Shown here: positions 61,439 to 64,000 of the stretch, in pieces
Position numbering within the stretch: position 1 is the stretch's first letter
Layout of the letters: each line of letters opens with the position of its first letter
Assembly (NCBI GenBank): GCA_038225855.1
Contig: JBBRQU010000006.1
Span: forward strand, 1-64,000
Source of the DNA: CAHJXF01 sp038225855
Lineage (GTDB): Bacteria; Pseudomonadota; Gammaproteobacteria; Burkholderiales; Burkholderiaceae_D
Reading direction: 5' to 3'
Length of the DNA: 64,000 nt
Position numbers and translations under genes: made by a program
The notes under the pieces: model-generated
Seen by the model: the letters and a program-made list of their open reading frames with translations, nothing else
What the model was told of the DNA's origin: nothing
Database searches by the model: none

Positions 61439-63865
61439 TCAGCTCGAACGCGACGTAGGTGCGGCGGGGAAGGGCAGACCGCCGGGTCCGTTGCTGAAGT
61501 CGAGCGGTGAAACAGGAGCCTGCTGACCGACGCTCGGCTTGGACCAGTCGCACACGCCGAACCCGAACACCGTCTGCAGCCGCGCGAGCTGGCCGGCCGT
61601 CACCGTTGCCGGCGCGTAGTCCGCTGTGGCCAGCGGCTTCAACTGGCATTTGAGGATGTTCTCGGTCCTCGCGCCGCCGGCCACCTGCCGCGGCGAGGCA
61701 TGGATCGCCAGTCTTGCATCCGCATCGCAGGTCGCCTGATTCGTGACCTTGGTGGAGAACGTCGTATCGCTCGTCAGGTAGCAGAAGTCGAACGCCGTCG
61801 CCGGCTTGGCCGTCACCACTTGCGCCTGTGTCCGCGTATCGTTGATCGCCGCTTTCGGCACGTTGGTGTTGAGCGCCGTCAACCAGAGATCCATCTGCAG
61901 CAACGACATCAGCGTCAAGCCGGAGGCGGCGGGTGCAAGCAAGCTGGTGCCATAGCGCCAGATGACCTGGTTTCCATGGCCGCCCGCATCCAGATCGAGC
62001 CGATCGCGCTCCGAGAAACTTCTCCAGATGTAGTGGATGCCTTGCTCGTCATAGCCTCGCTGATCGATGATCGCGACCTTGCCGAGGTTCTGGCCGTTCG
62101 AGACGATGCCTGCGCGATACGCGATCGGCAACGCAGCCGCGTCGGCGGCGGAGCGCGCGGGCATGAGAAGGTTGTCGACACTGGAGCCGCCGATGTTCTC
62201 ATTGAGTGTCACGAATTCCTCGGACGAGATGGCGCCGGACTTCAATGCACCCAGGCCGTACTGAATCCCGACGTTGTCGTACGTCAGGTTCGCCCGCGTC
62301 GTTCCCGGCGCCAGGCCCCAGACCTGCTTTGCCGCATCAGGATCGGTGCAGCGCTGTCCCGCCGGATTGGTCAGTGCGTCATAGACCAGTGCCGCCGGAA
62401 GTTGGCAGTTGTTGCGCGGAAGCGCGCCCGGCTGGAGTGCCATGTCTCCGTTGGCATTGAGCACCACGCGCGGAATGTAGTTGCCCGGCTTGTTGGCGTT
62501 GCCGAACGAGTTGTTCCAGGAGTGGCAACCGAGTTGATCGAGATGCCCATTGATTGCGGTCTTCTTCGCATTGATCTGCGCTTGCGTGAACCCCGTCATC
62601 AGCGCGGCCCACTGGGGCGACGTGTAGAAATTCACGAGCAACACGCAGTCGCCGACTTCGAGACCGGTTGTGATCGAGTCGGGGTAGTCGCAAGCGACCT
62701 GAATGCCGTCGAGCAGTCCGGGATAAATCGTGACTGCGGTGTTCTGCTGGATCGATCCACCCGAGCATCCATTGCCCGCGAGATACTTGATCTCGCCATA
62801 CGCGTCGACGATGTGCTCCTTCATCATCATCAGCGTTTCGGTCATCAGCACGCGATTTGAGTTGTAGAGCGAATCGGTCAGGCTGTTGTCGACGACCATG
62901 AAGCCGCGCGACAGAGCGTCGTTGTCGGTCCAGGTCTGTTCACTGCGGTACTGGCGCCGCGGCTGACCCGTGCTCGCGCCGAAGGTGTAGACCACCTTGC
63001 GGTTCCATTGGGCTTGCGGCGCGGTAGGCGTCCAGGCGGCGGCGGTGGGGTCGTACAGCACGGCGATATCGAGAATGCCGCGGTTGATCGTTCCCCGCTC
63101 GACACGCACGATGTAGGGCAGGGTCACGCCCGCATCGGTCGTGGTCGTCGCAAGATCGGCGGGCTTGGCGGCGTTCGGATCGTAGGGCTTGAAACACGGA
63201 TTGGCCGGGGGAAGCGTGGGCGGGTTTGGATCGGGCAGCGAAGCGACGCAGTTCGCGCTTGTCGTCTTGTACCAGAGCTTGAACTCGGTCGCGATATTGC
63301 ACTGGGGGTCGACCGCATTGGTCGAAAGACCGCTTGCGTTGGTCGCGGGTGTGTTGCCGCTCTCGGGTTGGGCAACCGGCGTCGCACAAACCCACGGCAG
63401 GATCTGAGCGCCCGAATACACCGGACCGCCGATCACGTGATTGTTGATCGTCAACGTCGACGTGGCGCCTGCGGCGCGCGCCGTCACGACGTTGTCGCCG
63501 CTGGCGAGACCGGTGACGAGTCCGACGATGCGGTTCGACGCGCTCGGTCGCACCGCGAATTGGCTGGTCATGTCGCGACCGCCGACGTCGACGCGCAAGG
63601 CTTCGATCGCCACGCCAAAGGGCAGGACGATCTCGACCAATGCGTCGCTACCACTGATCATGTCGGCGCGATTCGACAACGTCTTGATGGTCGGCGCCGC
63701 GAATACCTGCGGCGGCGAATTGGGGTTGTTGTTGGAGTCGCCGCCGCCATTGCAGCTGGCCAGTACGCCGACGAAAGCGAGTGCGGTCATGGCGCCGAGC
63801 GAGCGAACCAGCGCGCGAGCGAGCGAGTGGCTCGCGTGTGATCGGGTGATCTCTATCGAAAACAT
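61439..63865 (-). CDS. DUF6351-like lipoprotein, possible alpha/beta hydrolase
   Basis: 808 aa. Signal peptide with lipobox LASC (Cys38), followed by a Gly/Asn-rich linker, so it is a likely lipoprotein. The N-terminal part (TLSNRADMISGSDALVEIVL) and the stretch TEFKLWYKTTSANC match DUF6351 as far as can be recalled. A central GNGCSGGSIQQ (Ser near 369) looks like a hydrolase nucleophile elbow, and late DAGGHGNQVIWRYG could hold a catalytic His. Activity unknown; extracellular polyester or ester hydrolysis is a guess. Strong AAGGAG at 63871-63876 supports the start. Monocistronic, followed by a terminator. Confidence 0.75.
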   Translation of the reverse strand: MFSIEITRSHASHSLARALVRSLGAMTALAFVGVLASCNGGGDSNNNPNSPPQVFAAPTIKTLSNRADMISGSDALVEIVLPFGVAIEALRVDVGGRDMTSQFAVRPSASNRIVGLVTGLASGDNVVTARAAGATSTLTINNHVIGGPVYSGAQILPWVCATPVAQPESGNTPATNASGLSTNAVDPQCNIATEFKLWYKTTSANCVASLPDPNPPTLPPANPCFKPYDPNAAKPADLATTTTDAGVTLPYIVRVERGTINRGILDIAVLYDPTAAAWTPTAPQAQWNRKVVYTFGASTGQPRRQYRSEQTWTDNDALSRGFMVVDNSLTDSLYNSNRVLMTETLMMMKEHIVDAYGEIKYLAGNGCSGGSIQQNTAVTIYPGLLDGIQVACDYPDSITTGLEVGDCVLLVNFYTSPQWAALMTGFTQAQINAKKTAINGHLDQLGCHSWNNSFGNANKPGNYIPRVVLNANGDMALQPGALPRNNCQLPAALVYDALTNPAGQRCTDPDAAKQVWGLAPGTTRANLTYDNVGIQYGLGALKSGAISSEEFVTLNENIGGSSVDNLLMPARSAADAAALPIAYRAGIVSNGQNLGKVAIIDQRGYDEQGIHYIWRSFSERDRLDLDAGGHGNQVIWRYGTSLLAPAASGLTLMSLLQMDLWLTALNTNVPKAAINDTRTQAQVVTAKPATAFDFCYLTSDTTFSTKVTNQATCDADARLAIHASPRQVAGGARTENILKCQLKPLATADYAPATVTAGQLARLQTVFGFGVCDWSKPSVGQQAPVSPLDFSNGPGGLPFPAAPTSRSS

Positions 63866-64000
63866 CGGGTCTCCTTGGTTTTGTATTCGAATCCAGGCGT
63901 CGGGGCTCGGATCCGTTCACATGCGGCCGGCACGTTGTTCGTGAGGCGTTCGGCGTGCGAATATTAGACAGCTCCGATTCGTCGCGCTATTGGTGGGTAC

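Noticed and set aside
61439..63865. 3-hydroxybutyrate oligomer hydrolase as the identity of the last gene
   Set aside because: Length and secretion fit, but the N-terminal domain and repeated phrases fit DUF6351 better; kept only as a possible functional analogue.
1..64000. CRISPR arrays, insertion sequences or prophage genes
   Set aside because: The only regular direct repeat is the 107-bp array without spacers; no cas, transposase, integrase or capsid-like proteins were recognised.

Overview
The window looks like a stretch of chromosome from a high-GC betaproteobacterium, most likely of the order Burkholderiales or a close relative. Single core-gene lines count to about 65% G+C. The gene order is the familiar one for that group: zipA-ligA, glnD/map next to rpsB-tsf-pyrH-frr-uppS-cdsA-dxr-rseP-bamA-skp-lpxD-fabZ-lpxA-lpxB-rnhB, divergent ppsR/ppsA, and smpB/ratA-rnfH followed by guaB and guaA. 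No rRNA, tRNA, CRISPR array, insertion sequence or prophage gene was recognised. The species cannot be fixed from sequence alone.

Layout. (1) 1-5973: a 107-bp tandem repeat array at the zipA start, then zipA, ligA, galU, an MTAP/PNP-family phosphorylase and peptide deformylase on the plus strand. (2) 5980-10299: an RluF-like pseudouridine synthase, glnD and map on the minus strand. (3) 10300-26686: the long plus-strand block for translation (rpsB, tsf, frr), UMP kinase, undecaprenyl and phospholipid precursors (uppS, cdsA, dxr), envelope proteolysis and outer-membrane assembly (rseP, bamA, skp), lipid A and fatty-acid synthesis (lpxD, fabZ, lpxA, lpxB), rnhB and a SpoU-type methyltransferase. 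(4) 26708-31891 minus: a seven-PAS GGDEF-EAL protein and the PEP synthase regulator PpsR, divergent from ppsA. (5) 32002-37850: ppsA, nfeD, an SPFH protein, smpB (minus), ratA, rnfH and a DUF4124 protein (minus). (6) 38112-42555: guaB, an MFS transporter and guaA. (7) 42556-49090: an accessory block just after guaA with a frameshifted MOSC-domain pseudogene, a large cyclase-AAA-TPR protein and a membrane-anchored heparinase II/III-like protein of lower GC. (8) 49382-54549: tadA, ldcA, an MFS transporter, a LOG-family protein (minus) and a YbiT-type ABC-F ATPase. (9) 54599-63865: a lower-GC metallo-beta-lactamase-fold protein, an aldehyde dehydrogenase, a penicillin-acylase-family hydrolase, an AI-2E family transporter (minus) and a DUF6351-like lipoprotein (minus).

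The core genes form two working sets: ribosome and nucleotide supply (rpsB, tsf, frr, map, def, pyrH, guaB, guaA, smpB, ratA) and envelope building (uppS, cdsA, dxr, rseP, bamA, skp, lpx genes, fabZ, galU, ldcA, zipA). The most unusual features are the array at the zipA start, where each 107-bp unit carries a Shine-Dalgarno sequence and a 36-codon open frame whose stop overlaps the next start in an ATGA, ending on zipA itself; a family of about 75-bp palindromic REP-like elements scattered between (and once inside the end of) core genes; and the MOSC pseudogene at the guaA 3' flank.
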